This document shows, one piece after another, positions 38,401-46,129 of a DNA stretch of 64,000 nt (its first letter is position 1; each line of letters opens with the position of its first letter). The stretch is from Acidobacteriota bacterium. Lineage in GTDB: Bacteria > Acidobacteriota > Blastocatellia > Chloracidobacteriales > JADJPF01. A program made the translations under genes and the position numbers. The stretch spans positions 39,930 to 103,929 of the forward strand of contig JACQZQ010000023.1 in the NCBI GenBank assembly GCA_016213785.1, written 5' to 3'. The notes under the pieces are model-generated. The model ran no database searches. It worked only from the letters and a program-made list of their open reading frames with translations, and was not told where the DNA came from.

Positions 38401-38591
38401 CTACCAAAAGGATCAAGCCATACTTCAGTATTATCAGGAAACTCTGGATCTACTGCTTTTTGGAACTCTGGGTTTTCTGATAATTCGTCTAAGCTACGCC
38501 AAAAGATTTTACCCTTTTCATTAGCTAGCCGCGCACGAATAGAAACAAGATCAATACGATCATTTTGAGGTTTGTCGTGTGTATTATTCAT
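35475..38591 (-). CDS. actB: Alternative complex III subunit ActB (molybdopterin-oxidoreductase-like plus Fe-S)
   Basis: A large periplasmic subunit of about 1038 residues. The start carries a twin-arginine-like signal (GRRKFLKIMAASFAFAG). The first 700 residues are a molybdopterin-oxidoreductase-like fold (B1) that in known ActB binds no molybdenum. The last 300 form a ferredoxin-like B2 part with four cysteine clusters: CIGCNACAVAC, CMQCEKAPCETVC, CVGTRYCANNC and CTYC...CQSVC. A His/Glu/Lys-rich spacer (about 755-785) joins them. The ATG at 38591 is preferred over a TTG at 38606. It passes electrons from quinol toward the haem subunits. Confidence 0.96.
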   Translation of the reverse strand: MNNTHDKPQNDRIDLVSIRARLANEKGKIFWRSLDELSENPEFQKAVDPEFPDNTEVWLDPFGRRKFLKIMAASFAFAGLTACKLPTETLIPNEKIKPYVRPPEEIVPGKPLYFATTIPFAGTATGVLVESHMGRPTKIEGNAEHPASLGGSDVFGQASILTLYDPDRAQTTTYLRESKSWGAFLGAASEALESRRSKGGEGVRFLTGAVNSPTLAKQIKDILAIYPKAKWHQYESGIGDGVRKGAQMAYGEDVNTLYSFSKANIVLSLGSDFLAQGSGNLRYAREFSNRRRTTTEKVLRLYAAESTVTVTGAASDHRLPLKPSDLVGFAKALAASLGVSGVSAGAENAAYKNWVTVLTKELQENKGASIVIAGNEQPAIVHALAHAINQALGNVGNTITYTEPTGFSPEGFNGYVDSLKSLVDDMNSGAVDMLLIAGGNPVYDAPLDFKFADAMEKVALRIHYSLYYDETSELCHWHIPETHYLESWSDARTFDGTASIVQPLIAPLYYGKTIHEVFAGFSDQKDRTSYEIVRAFWQSQNNSPDFESFWRKSLHDGLIAGSALALKTVTLKTDAFASSDVKAAEMEIVFSPDPTIFDGRFANNGWLQELPKPLTKITWDNAVLMSPATAQTLGVSRSFNYYGGERGGNTVDMVEVSHQGQTLKAAAWIVPGHANGCITLHLGYGRKNAGRVGSNTGFNANLIRSSAEFWGGEAKISKVAETYQMACTQGQQVMQGRDHELVRISTFEDYKSGKDDSHEKGHGEKKEGHGEENKPHFGPTHPENLSMYPEWDYSKEYAWGMTIDMTSCIGCNACAVACQSENNVPVIGKEQVAMGRHMHWIRIDRYYTDNEVHEPLENPEAYFQPVPCMQCEKAPCETVCPVNATSHSSEGLNDMVYNRCVGTRYCANNCPYKVRRFNFLQYTDFSTPQLKLLNNPDVTVRSRGVMEKCTYCVQRINYARVEAEKENRPIRDGEIVTACQSVCPTQAIVFGNINDPESKVSKLKAEKRNYSLVEELATKPRTTYLTALRNPNAELKKG

Positions 38592-38615
38592 GATGTCTTT
38601 AAACAATTTATCGAT

Positions 38616-39278
38616 TTATCGATGACATGTAGAACAACTAGTTAGTAGTTCTTTACTAGGAATATTATACTGCTTTGCTAATTCGCGACCCTTTACTTCT
38701 TGATCCGCAGGTGGTTCCCACTCCATATTAAAGATTTCTTCTTTAGGTCGAAGTACCTTTTCAGGATTGCGATGACACTGTAGGCACCACTCCATCTGCA
38801 AAGTATTTTCTTTCCACATTAAAGGCATTTGGTCTACTTTACCATGACAGCTTGAACAGCCAACTCCTTTATTAACATGGATACTATGGTTGAAATAAGC
38901 AAAATCTGCGAGGTTATGAACTCTTTGCCAAGTTAATCCTTTACCTGTTTCAAAACTACTACGTACAGGCTCAAGCATTGGGCTTGTTACCCAAACTTGT
39001 GAATGGCAATTCATGCAGGTTCTTGTTGGAGGAATACCTGCAAAAGCTGAGTCTTCTACGGAGGTATGACAATAACGACAATCCAAACCCAGACCACCCA
39101 CATGGTGTTTATGGCTAAATTGGATTGGCTGTTCGATAGCGACTTGGGCCTGAGTAAGGTAGGAAGAACGTATTACTATTAAATTAAAGACCCCGCCACC
39201 TATGGCAACGACTAAGGCTGTTACAATGATACTAATTTTAGCAAGATTATTAAAATTTTTAGGAAAAATTTGTGCCAT
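38616..39278 (-). CDS. actA: Alternative complex III subunit ActA, pentahaem cytochrome c
   Basis: A 220-residue pentahaem cytochrome c with an N-terminal membrane helix (about 14-35). Five haem motifs are present in order: CRYCH, CMNCH, CSSCH, CLQCH and CSTCH, the last at the C-terminus. Additional His (HKHH, NHSIHV) can serve as axial ligands. This matches ActA, which takes electrons from ActB and delivers them to the monohaem subunit or directly to the oxidase. It is the first gene of the respiratory operon, with the promoter expected at 39279-39400. Confidence 0.97.
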   Translation of the reverse strand: MAQIFPKNFNNLAKISIIVTALVVAIGGGVFNLIVIRSSYLTQAQVAIEQPIQFSHKHHVGGLGLDCRYCHTSVEDSAFAGIPPTRTCMNCHSQVWVTSPMLEPVRSSFETGKGLTWQRVHNLADFAYFNHSIHVNKGVGCSSCHGKVDQMPLMWKENTLQMEWCLQCHRNPEKVLRPKEEIFNMEWEPPADQEVKGRELAKQYNIPSKELLTSCSTCHR

Positions 39279-39652
39279 TTTTTACTGTCTCATTCCGTTC
39301 TGCTTGAGATTTTGCTACAAGGTTTCTCTTATTAATTTGAGAAAAGTAGAGCATTAAATTTACAAACTTATAAACTTAGTTTGCTACCAAACTCATGCTA
39401 TTGCGGGCAACTTTGCAAGTGATAATTACTTAAGGTGACTTGCGCCTAACGTGTGCAATTTTAACAGATGACTTTGGTAGATTTACATCCACTAAATGAT
39501 TTTCAAATTGCTTACATTTTGCTCAACTATATGGAGGTTGGGTAGATTGTAATGGAAGATGTTGTCCATAATCAACCCATTATTGGGCAATATTAAAGAA
39601 TTTTCACCAGATTAGCAGAAATCAAAAAACGACCAGCCAGTCAAATAAGTAT
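39279..39652. other. Promoter region of the respiratory operon
   Basis: 374 bp between the TPR gene end and actA. An inverted repeat GCAAGT/ACTTGC (39415-39420 and 39438-39443) and a small hairpin ATGGA/TCCAT near 39552-39570 are visible. No clear -35/-10 pair on the minus strand could be assigned. Confidence 0.5.
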
Positions 39653-41188
39653 TTATTTCCTAGAAGATCTTATGAGCATCCATTCCATTTTAAGACCAAT
39701 GTCTTGAGGCTCTAAAGTGTTTGTAACTACTTCAATAAGAGTGGCATAGTTATTAGCAGCAGAAGGTTTTTCAATAATTTGAACTAAAACTTTTTCACTA
39801 CCCTGAGTTTTAGTAATAGATAAAGTATAAGGCTCATGAGGCAATGGATCATAAAGAGTTCTAGCAAGTTTTGCATTACTGTCTTGATCAACAAAAAAAG
39901 TTTGCAAGCGAATAATCGTTGATTTAATAACCCTCCCCTGCCAAATTACTGCACCACTTGAGGCTAGATCCCAGTTTAGAGCTAAAGTAAAAAACTGTTC
40001 TTTCTTAGGCATTAATTCTAGGGTTAAGCTATATTTATTACCTATGCTTGGAGTCTCTAAAATTCTTGTTATTACATCACCTTCTAAACGGTTAACTTTT
40101 CCATTAAAAGCACGTTCAGGAAATTTTCCTCTTAAGCTAATAGAAAGATTTTCTTTGCCCTCAAGATAGTGAATTTGATTTCCTGTAATTTGGATTTTTG
40201 CTGCTGCACTAATAGTGCCTTTAATCTCTAGAATGCCATCTGATTGATAATCTGCACCTGTACGTAAAAAGATTTCCTTAGATTTTTCATCTACATAAGA
40301 TTTTTTTTCTGGAAAAAACTTTAAGACATTTTTATAAACTCTTAATGCCTCATTATATTTATAAGCTTTCATTAAGCTTTCAGCTTGATTAAATTCTCTT
40401 TGTCCTTGAGCTAAACGCAGGGCTTGTTGTAGGCGGACTTCATTTGGATAAAGGCTTAGAGCGCCATTTAATGTAGCAATGGCTTTATTTAGATCAGGGT
40501 CTTTTAATGTAGCCAAGGCAGAAGTAATAAATTGTTCTTTTTCTATTTGCTCAATTACTATCTCATAATCACTATTTGGTTCTAAAGAAGATAGCTTACG
40601 ATAAAGGGTTAAAGTTTTTTCTACATCGCCTTTATTTTTAGCTGTTTGAGCAGCTAGTTTTAGGTTTTTTAATCTAGCTTCACGAGGAAAATTATTTTGG
40701 GGAGCAAATTTTATCCATTCTTCATAAAGCCTTACTGCTTCTTCATAGTTATTTTGTTTTTCTGCTGCTTCGCTCAGTAAGTCATAAATTTCTATAATAA
40801 ATTCTAGTGGTTTAGGGTCAACAGGGTTAATACTAATAATTTCTATATATTTAGCTACAGCCTCTTCTGGCTTTCCACTGTCTTTAAGTTCTTTTGCTTG
40901 TAGGTAAATTAAAGCTGTTTTATAAAGAGTGTCTGCAAGCTTTACCATTGCAGGTTTTACACCTTTACGAGAGGCTTTTATAGCAGCATCTAAATAAGGA
41001 ATTGCGTTTATATAATCGCCTGTTTCCAGTAGCCTTCCACCTTTAGTTAAATAAAAAGAAAGGGTTTTTCCTTTAGGAACAGTTGAAAGGTTTTTTATAT
41101 CTCCACCTTTTGATTTTTGAGCAGGTGAGTTTATTGGAAAGAGTGCTATTATCAATAAAATACTTAATATTAATAACTTTTTATACAT
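39653..41188 (-). CDS. Secreted TPR-repeat protein
   Basis: A 511-residue protein with a signal peptide (LLILSILLIIALFP). It has at least six tetratricopeptide-type helical pairs over residues about 35-290, for example AIPYLDAAIKAS, EAVAKYIEIISINPVDPK and EEAVRLYEEWIKFAPQN. The C-terminal 220 residues are beta-rich (GTISAAAKIQITGNQIHYL) and unrecognised. It is downstream of the minor-pilin operon, in the same direction, but a strong terminator at 41265-41301 separates them, so it probably has its own promoter. A periplasmic scaffold or assembly role is plausible, not proven. Confidence 0.75.
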   Translation of the reverse strand: MYKKLLILSILLIIALFPINSPAQKSKGGDIKNLSTVPKGKTLSFYLTKGGRLLETGDYINAIPYLDAAIKASRKGVKPAMVKLADTLYKTALIYLQAKELKDSGKPEEAVAKYIEIISINPVDPKPLEFIIEIYDLLSEAAEKQNNYEEAVRLYEEWIKFAPQNNFPREARLKNLKLAAQTAKNKGDVEKTLTLYRKLSSLEPNSDYEIVIEQIEKEQFITSALATLKDPDLNKAIATLNGALSLYPNEVRLQQALRLAQGQREFNQAESLMKAYKYNEALRVYKNVLKFFPEKKSYVDEKSKEIFLRTGADYQSDGILEIKGTISAAAKIQITGNQIHYLEGKENLSISLRGKFPERAFNGKVNRLEGDVITRILETPSIGNKYSLTLELMPKKEQFFTLALNWDLASSGAVIWQGRVIKSTIIRLQTFFVDQDSNAKLARTLYDPLPHEPYTLSITKTQGSEKVLVQIIEKPSAANNYATLIEVVTNTLEPQDIGLKMEWMLIRSSRK

Positions 41189-41264
41189 TTTATTAAAAAT
41201 AAAGTTATAAAAATTTGTGCCTTTTAAGGCAATTGATAATAGCCTAGGAAAGGCTTCTAGGTAA

Positions 41265-41301
41265 ATTAGGAAAAAAGAAAAAGCGGGAGATTATCCCGCT
41301 T
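41265..41301 (-). terminator. Terminator of the minor pilin operon
   Basis: The stem AAGCGGGA/TCCCGCTT (41281-41288 and 41294-41301) is followed on the minus strand by a T-rich run (complement of the A-rich 41268-41282). It lies 28 bp past the end of the PilX-like gene. Confidence 0.85.
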
Positions 41302-41328
41302 TATATTCAATCGTTACAGTTTTTATTA

Positions 41329-43551
41329 TTAGAACTTTAAGACCCGATAAGAAGAACTTCTTACAGCACCTAAAGCGCCTGTTGACCCCTTAAAGGTAAC
41401 TGATGCGCTACCACTTAATAGATTTTGGCTGACTTTATTATCAAACCCAGTTATATCGGCAGCAACAACTTGGCCTGTATAAGTACAGTTACCAGTTAAA
41501 CCAACTTGTTCACGAGCATAAACTACGCCTTCAAATTTAATAGATGTAGTTAAATTACCTTGTAAGGCTACATCTGTTCCAGCTAAAAAGAGAAGTTGTG
41601 GGTTAGTAAATGGAGGGGCAATAGGATCAAGTTTTGCTTTTAATTGACCAACAAAATTAGGTGTTCCTTGTACATCAATATAGCCTGTGGTGATAATGGT
41701 TAAAGAAACAGGATTAGCATCAGTCCCAGGATTATTAGTCACTTTTACATCACCATCAAAGAAGTAAACTTTATTTCTTAATGCAGAAGTATCTAAAGAT
41801 GAGTCGTTAGAGAATAGATCTCCATTACTTGCCCTAGATGGAGTACCTGCTGGAGGGTTTGGAGGAGGACAATTTGTAGAATTTGCACAAGAAGTGCTAC
41901 TACCACCGCCACCGCCGCCACCACCGCCACTACTAGAAGTACCTGGTTCCCAACCAACATCTGCTAAACCACTAACAGGATCATCTGAGCCACTTAATCT
42001 ATACCAATCGCTTAAATCGCCATTATTAGCCATACTAGCAATCTTTGTAACTCCGCTACTACGATCTATAACAATAGCATCACTAACATTAGGTTTATTA
42101 CCACTATCAAGATTGTTACGCCAAGTTAGAAACTGATCTTCAGTCATATTGGTTAAAATCATTAATAGCCCGTCTTCTGCGGCAGTAGAAGAGGTTCCAT
42201 GGAGTCTTGTTCTTTGAGAACCTGTTGCAGTTTTACGAGAAAGAAAAATTATATCTGCTCCTACTTTGTTAGCACTTGTAGAACGTGCATTAGCATTTCG
42301 ATCCTGAACTTGTGTTAACCAAAAGCTATTACTTGTTTGAGGATCAGGCGGTGCTATATCACCAGTTCCCCTTAAAGGGTTTAAGTCAGGAACAATTAAT
42401 ATAGGTTGGTTTCCACCTGAAAAACCACAGACCTTTATTCCACCACCACCTCCTCCTGTACAATCACTAGAAGGAGACGAAGGGCAACTTTCACAAATAG
42501 GTGTAGCAGAAGTAGCGCTTTGCTCTACGGTTGGAGAACCTGTTAAACAAAGACCATCATTAGCATGAATTCCACCATAAGACCCTAATATTTTTGAACT
42601 ACCTGACATTACAGTACAACCTTCAGTAATTACGGCAGGATATGGAAAAAACCCTACAATGCTATCTACAGTTACTTCAGAAACAATTGTTTGAGTAGAA
42701 CCTACGGTTTTTATTTGTCTAGCAGTAGAACGAACTAAAACGCGGGCATTAAAATCTTTATTAACTCCTGAAAAACTTCCAAATTTACTAGAATTTGAGC
42801 CAGGGCATTCAACAAATTCTTTATCACAATTATCAAAAGAATTATAAGCACTGCTAGTAGTATCTGGGCCAGGTATTTTATAAACAGGAGCAGGATTACC
42901 CGAATAAGTTGATGGATAGCCACTACCATTTGGATGAGCATTAAATAATCTGCTATAAGAATCATCATCATCATATACTTCTACAGATACTTCATATTTA
43001 GAATTAGTAACAGAATCTGGAAAAGTAATTTTTCCCGCCCATTTAGCATTATCTCCTACTATTTTTGCAGTACCAAAACCTGATGCCATTAGTTGTTGTT
43101 GAATATCATCAAGATTAGGAGAACTAGCTATATTTCTAGTAAAGCCTTTTACAGTAGATGGAAACATTGGGCCACTTTGATTAGAAGCAGGTAAGGGGGA
43201 AGTAGAGGTTGATGACCAACCACCTGATCCAATAACAAGTTCATCTCTATGTGTTGCTAAACCAAAAGTTACTCCAAAAGTTGTAGCATCAGGGCCAGCA
43301 AGTAAATCATTAAAATCACCCCTCATTTGCTTTACCATAGAAACAGCCATATTTAAGCCTGCTTCAGCATAATAAAAACCTTTTGATACTTCTTCTGAGC
43401 GAGAAGCTATTTGTACTTCTATTGTGGTAGTTGAAGCAACAGAAAGCCCTAAGCTAGTCATTAATATTAAGACAATTAAAACTAAGACTAGGGCAATACC
43501 ACGAGAATTGCTTACTAATGGCACTTTTTTTTGCTCTGATTTTTTTTTCAT
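41329..43551 (-). CDS. PilX-like type IV pilus minor component, large
   Basis: A 740-residue protein with a hydrophobic N-terminal helix preceded by a basic leader (NSRGIALVLVLIVLILMTSLG) and the PilX_N-type sequence EVSKGFYYAEAGLNMAV. The rest is extracytoplasmic and Ser/Gly/Pro-rich. It has a poly-glycine tract around residue 545, several cysteine pairs (CDKEFVEC, CESCPSSPSSDC) and a C-terminal part with strand repeats. It is far longer than classical PilX (about 200 residues), suggesting an adhesin-type tip protein. It is last in the operon FimT-PilV-PilW-PilX and is followed by a strong terminator. Confidence 0.8.
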   Translation of the reverse strand: MKKKSEQKKVPLVSNSRGIALVLVLIVLILMTSLGLSVASTTTIEVQIASRSEEVSKGFYYAEAGLNMAVSMVKQMRGDFNDLLAGPDATTFGVTFGLATHRDELVIGSGGWSSTSTSPLPASNQSGPMFPSTVKGFTRNIASSPNLDDIQQQLMASGFGTAKIVGDNAKWAGKITFPDSVTNSKYEVSVEVYDDDDSYSRLFNAHPNGSGYPSTYSGNPAPVYKIPGPDTTSSAYNSFDNCDKEFVECPGSNSSKFGSFSGVNKDFNARVLVRSTARQIKTVGSTQTIVSEVTVDSIVGFFPYPAVITEGCTVMSGSSKILGSYGGIHANDGLCLTGSPTVEQSATSATPICESCPSSPSSDCTGGGGGGIKVCGFSGGNQPILIVPDLNPLRGTGDIAPPDPQTSNSFWLTQVQDRNANARSTSANKVGADIIFLSRKTATGSQRTRLHGTSSTAAEDGLLMILTNMTEDQFLTWRNNLDSGNKPNVSDAIVIDRSSGVTKIASMANNGDLSDWYRLSGSDDPVSGLADVGWEPGTSSSGGGGGGGGGSSTSCANSTNCPPPNPPAGTPSRASNGDLFSNDSSLDTSALRNKVYFFDGDVKVTNNPGTDANPVSLTIITTGYIDVQGTPNFVGQLKAKLDPIAPPFTNPQLLFLAGTDVALQGNLTTSIKFEGVVYAREQVGLTGNCTYTGQVVAADITGFDNKVSQNLLSGSASVTFKGSTGALGAVRSSSYRVLKF

Positions 43552-43572
43552 AAATTATTCCTCACTTATGGC

Positions 43573-44352
43573 TTAGCGATTTCTTAGTTTTACAACAGAA
43601 ACTAAGCTAGCGTATCTAAAGCGTTTTTCATAAACTGTTTCTATAGCTACAGCACGATTTGAGCGTGCTGTAAGGCTAATAGTTACTTGATTTTGCACTG
43701 AATCAATATCAAATTTTAGGTCTGTTACAAATTCTGCAATAGGTATAGACCTTGCTGCACTGCCCTGAGCAGGAGCAGTTCCGCCCCCAGGCATAGATTG
43801 ACCTTGAGCAGGATTAAAGTTATATAAATTCACTAACCCATTAGCATCCAAATAAATAACCACATTTTCACTAGTAATAACATTGGCAGAAAAAATTGTA
43901 GTTCCTGCTGTAGTGCTACCAACCTCTGTTGTTGTAGAAGCATCACCATCAAAATCACTAAATAGCTGAAGTGCTTTGCCTGTAGGACATGTAACACCTG
44001 TTGTTCCTCCACAAGGAGTTACAGGAATGGTTACACCTGTAGTAGGGCTACCAGTAAAAGTAGTTGGGTTAAAAGAGTCATATAGCCTAATAAAATTTAA
44101 GTTATTAAGAGCTACAATATTTTGAGGGTTATTACCTGAGGTTTGAACAATTTCTGAAATACGATCAATTGCATAACGGGCATTTTCTTGTGCTTGAGCA
44201 TTAGCAAGTTCAGCATCAAAAGTCTTTTGGCCTGTAGCAAAAGTGCTAAAGACTGATGTCATAATTATTGCCAAAATTAAGAGCACTAAAACTAGCTCAA
44301 GTAAAGAAAAGCCTTCTCTAGAACATTTAATAAGCTTATTTGGTAGTTTCAT
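43573..44352 (-). CDS. PilW-like minor pilin / prepilin
   Basis: A 259-residue prepilin. The leader ends in the type IV prepilin cleavage pattern (Gly before Phe in REGFSLLELVLVLLILA), giving Glu at position 5 of the mature protein. The remainder is a pseudopilin-like globular domain with two cysteines (PCGGTTGVTC) and a final strand ending in KRFRYASLVSVVKLRNR. By position it is PilW. It probably acts in the initiation complex of a type IV pilus with its neighbours. Gaps of about 20 bp on both sides indicate an operon. Confidence 0.85.
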   Translation of the reverse strand: MKLPNKLIKCSREGFSLLELVLVLLILAIIMTSVFSTFATGQKTFDAELANAQAQENARYAIDRISEIVQTSGNNPQNIVALNNLNFIRLYDSFNPTTFTGSPTTGVTIPVTPCGGTTGVTCPTGKALQLFSDFDGDASTTTEVGSTTAGTTIFSANVITSENVVIYLDANGLVNLYNFNPAQGQSMPGGGTAPAQGSAARSIPIAEFVTDLKFDIDSVQNQVTISLTARSNRAVAIETVYEKRFRYASLVSVVKLRNR

Positions 44353-44370
44353 AATGTACTCCTAAATTAT

Positions 44371-45090
44371 TTAAGATGGGTTTGTAAGAATGGTGGCAAA
44401 TTGCAGTCTTTTAGCATATTGTGCATCATTAGTTATTGGAGCAACTCTAATGATTACATAAACAGAACTTTGCTCATTAGTAGTAGGACTTTTAACAGGA
44501 GTTGGAGAAGAAAGTAAGCTTGCAAAATCAGGAGTGTCAGAGGACTTACTATAAGCATTACTTAAGTTAATCATAGGGCTAACACTTCCAGGATCAACTG
44601 TTCCTGAAGAATTATAGCCAACTATTTGCCAACGAATTTCAAAAGCCCGTTTTGCCCAATTAGTATCACCTACATTAGTTTCACGCATATCATAGTAAAG
44701 TATTTTTTGTGTAACAGTATCTTTAACTGCTTCAAAATAAATACCTGAAATATGTGCTTTTTCTATAGCTGAAAGAGAAGAAGAAGTAGCAACTGGGCCA
44801 CCATCATTAGGCATTAAGACCGTACCACCTACTTGTATTCTAGCGTCATAACCTGCTGCGGTAGTAACAGTAGTCCAAGTATTTATTGCTCGAAGTTTTT
44901 CTACAATATTTTTTCCTGCCTTAACTGCTATAGAAGTATTTTGAGCAAATTTATTTGAGTAAGTAGAAGCAACAAAAAGTTGAGCTACTCCTAAAACACC
45001 AATAAATAAAATTAGTAAAGCAACACAAATCTCTATTAGAGTAAAACCCGATTTTTGATTATAAATATATCTCTTAGGTAAACTTTTCAT
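44371..45090 (-). CDS. PilV-like minor pilin
   Basis: A 239-residue prepilin. A basic leader precedes the cleavage motif (KSGFTLIEICVALLILFIG), and a hydrophobic helix with Glu5 follows. The first 30 mature residues match PilV/type IV pilin methylation-site proteins. The globular part is unremarkable. It stands second in the operon between the FimT-like and PilW-like genes, with about 20-bp spacing each side. Confidence 0.85.
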   Translation of the reverse strand: MKSLPKRYIYNQKSGFTLIEICVALLILFIGVLGVAQLFVASTYSNKFAQNTSIAVKAGKNIVEKLRAINTWTTVTTAAGYDARIQVGGTVLMPNDGGPVATSSSLSAIEKAHISGIYFEAVKDTVTQKILYYDMRETNVGDTNWAKRAFEIRWQIVGYNSSGTVDPGSVSPMINLSNAYSKSSDTPDFASLLSSPTPVKSPTTNEQSSVYVIIRVAPITNDAQYAKRLQFATILTNPS

Positions 45091-45111
45091 AGATTCTCCT
45101 CACTACCTTGT

Positions 45112-45780
45112 TTAGTAAGTTAAAACTGAAACGCCCCCTCTTAGGGAAAGTGAAAGGCTAAATTTAATGTTTTTAGTAGTTTGCTTACAGCTAATTACTA
45201 CAGCGCCAGCAGGATTTGCTGTTAAACTACTGTTTATACAAGTGCTATTGGCTTGTCTGTAATCTAGGAGTAATTCACCTCTAGAATCAAAAACAACAAT
45301 AAACCAGCCATTATAATTAGCTATACCAAGCTCAGGAGCAGCAAGAGTATTATTAGGAGGAGGAATAGCATTAGTATCATCAACTGGATTTACAACACCT
45401 CGTACTGAAGAAGGAACGGTAAAACAGCCTGATCCTCCGCTTACGCTTAAGGTAATGCTAGGAGGTAAATCATACTCTTCATTATTAGTACTACGGTTAA
45501 GAACTCTAGCGTTTTTAACTCCATCTGGAACACCATTACGATTTAAGTCTACAAATACTCTTGAGTTAGAGGGGTCAAAAAAAACTGCAATTGGTTTCCC
45601 TTGTCCAATTGCTTGCTGGCGAGCTAAATTTAGTTGTGCAGCTAGTCCTTCTGCTGAACCTTTTACCCGATAAATAGATAAAACTCTTGCTAAGTTGGGA
45701 ATTGTGACTGCGGCTAAAATTAAAATCACTGTAACAACTACTAAAAGCTCTACAGCAGAAAAACCATCCCTTTTTCTCAT
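45112..45780 (-). CDS. FimT/GspH-like pseudopilin
   Basis: A 222-residue prepilin with MRKRDGFSAVELLVVVTVIL at the start, giving cleavage after Gly and Glu5. The segment IYRVKGSAEGLAAQLNLARQQAIGQ, seen in parts, is characteristic of FimT/GspH pseudopilins. The C-terminal beta domain contains two cysteines. It is the first gene of the minor-pilin operon; its promoter should lie in 45781-46129. Confidence 0.88.
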   Translation of the reverse strand: MRKRDGFSAVELLVVVTVILILAAVTIPNLARVLSIYRVKGSAEGLAAQLNLARQQAIGQGKPIAVFFDPSNSRVFVDLNRNGVPDGVKNARVLNRSTNNEEYDLPPSITLSVSGGSGCFTVPSSVRGVVNPVDDTNAIPPPNNTLAAPELGIANYNGWFIVVFDSRGELLLDYRQANSTCINSSLTANPAGAVVISCKQTTKNIKFSLSLSLRGGVSVLTY

Positions 45781-46129
45781 AAAGCTCTCCTTATTATTTA
45801 AATACCTATTTAATTTACTTATAGAAAGTTTGCTAGGGTATAATTAGTATTTTACATAGGGGCAGAAAAATTAATGGTTTCCTAACAAATTATTTCAACT
45901 ATTATCACATATTTTTTATTAAGATTGTGTTAAATTTTGATTTTTATATAAGATCTCTTATTCTTTGATTTTGAAGCTAGTTATAAATTTTTTATTAAGA
46001 ATAAAAACTATTTTTGACTTCATATAAAGGTTATGATATATCAAACATATATTTATCTTTTTTTGCTCCAAAAACGATACGATTTAGAAGGTATAAAATT
46101 TTCTGTTAGCAATAAAAAAGGATGTAATT
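45781..46129. other. Divergent intergenic region between pilin operon and TPR-like gene
   Basis: 349 bp, strongly AT-rich, no coding potential. It must contain the leftward pilin promoter and the rightward promoter of the gene at 46130. AAAGGATG at about 46116-46123 is the ribosome site for the latter, and TATAAAAT near 46092 is a possible -10. Confidence 0.5.

Noticed and set aside
39552..39596. A 14-codon plus-strand ORF (MEDVVHNQPIIGQY) as a leader peptide
   Set aside because: No downstream plus-strand gene exists, the ribosome site spacing is poor, and its sequence lies within a small hairpin in the respiratory operon promoter region.
41894..41935. GC-rich trinucleotide-like run as a regulatory element
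   Set aside because: It is the coding sequence of a poly-glycine tract in the PilX-like protein.
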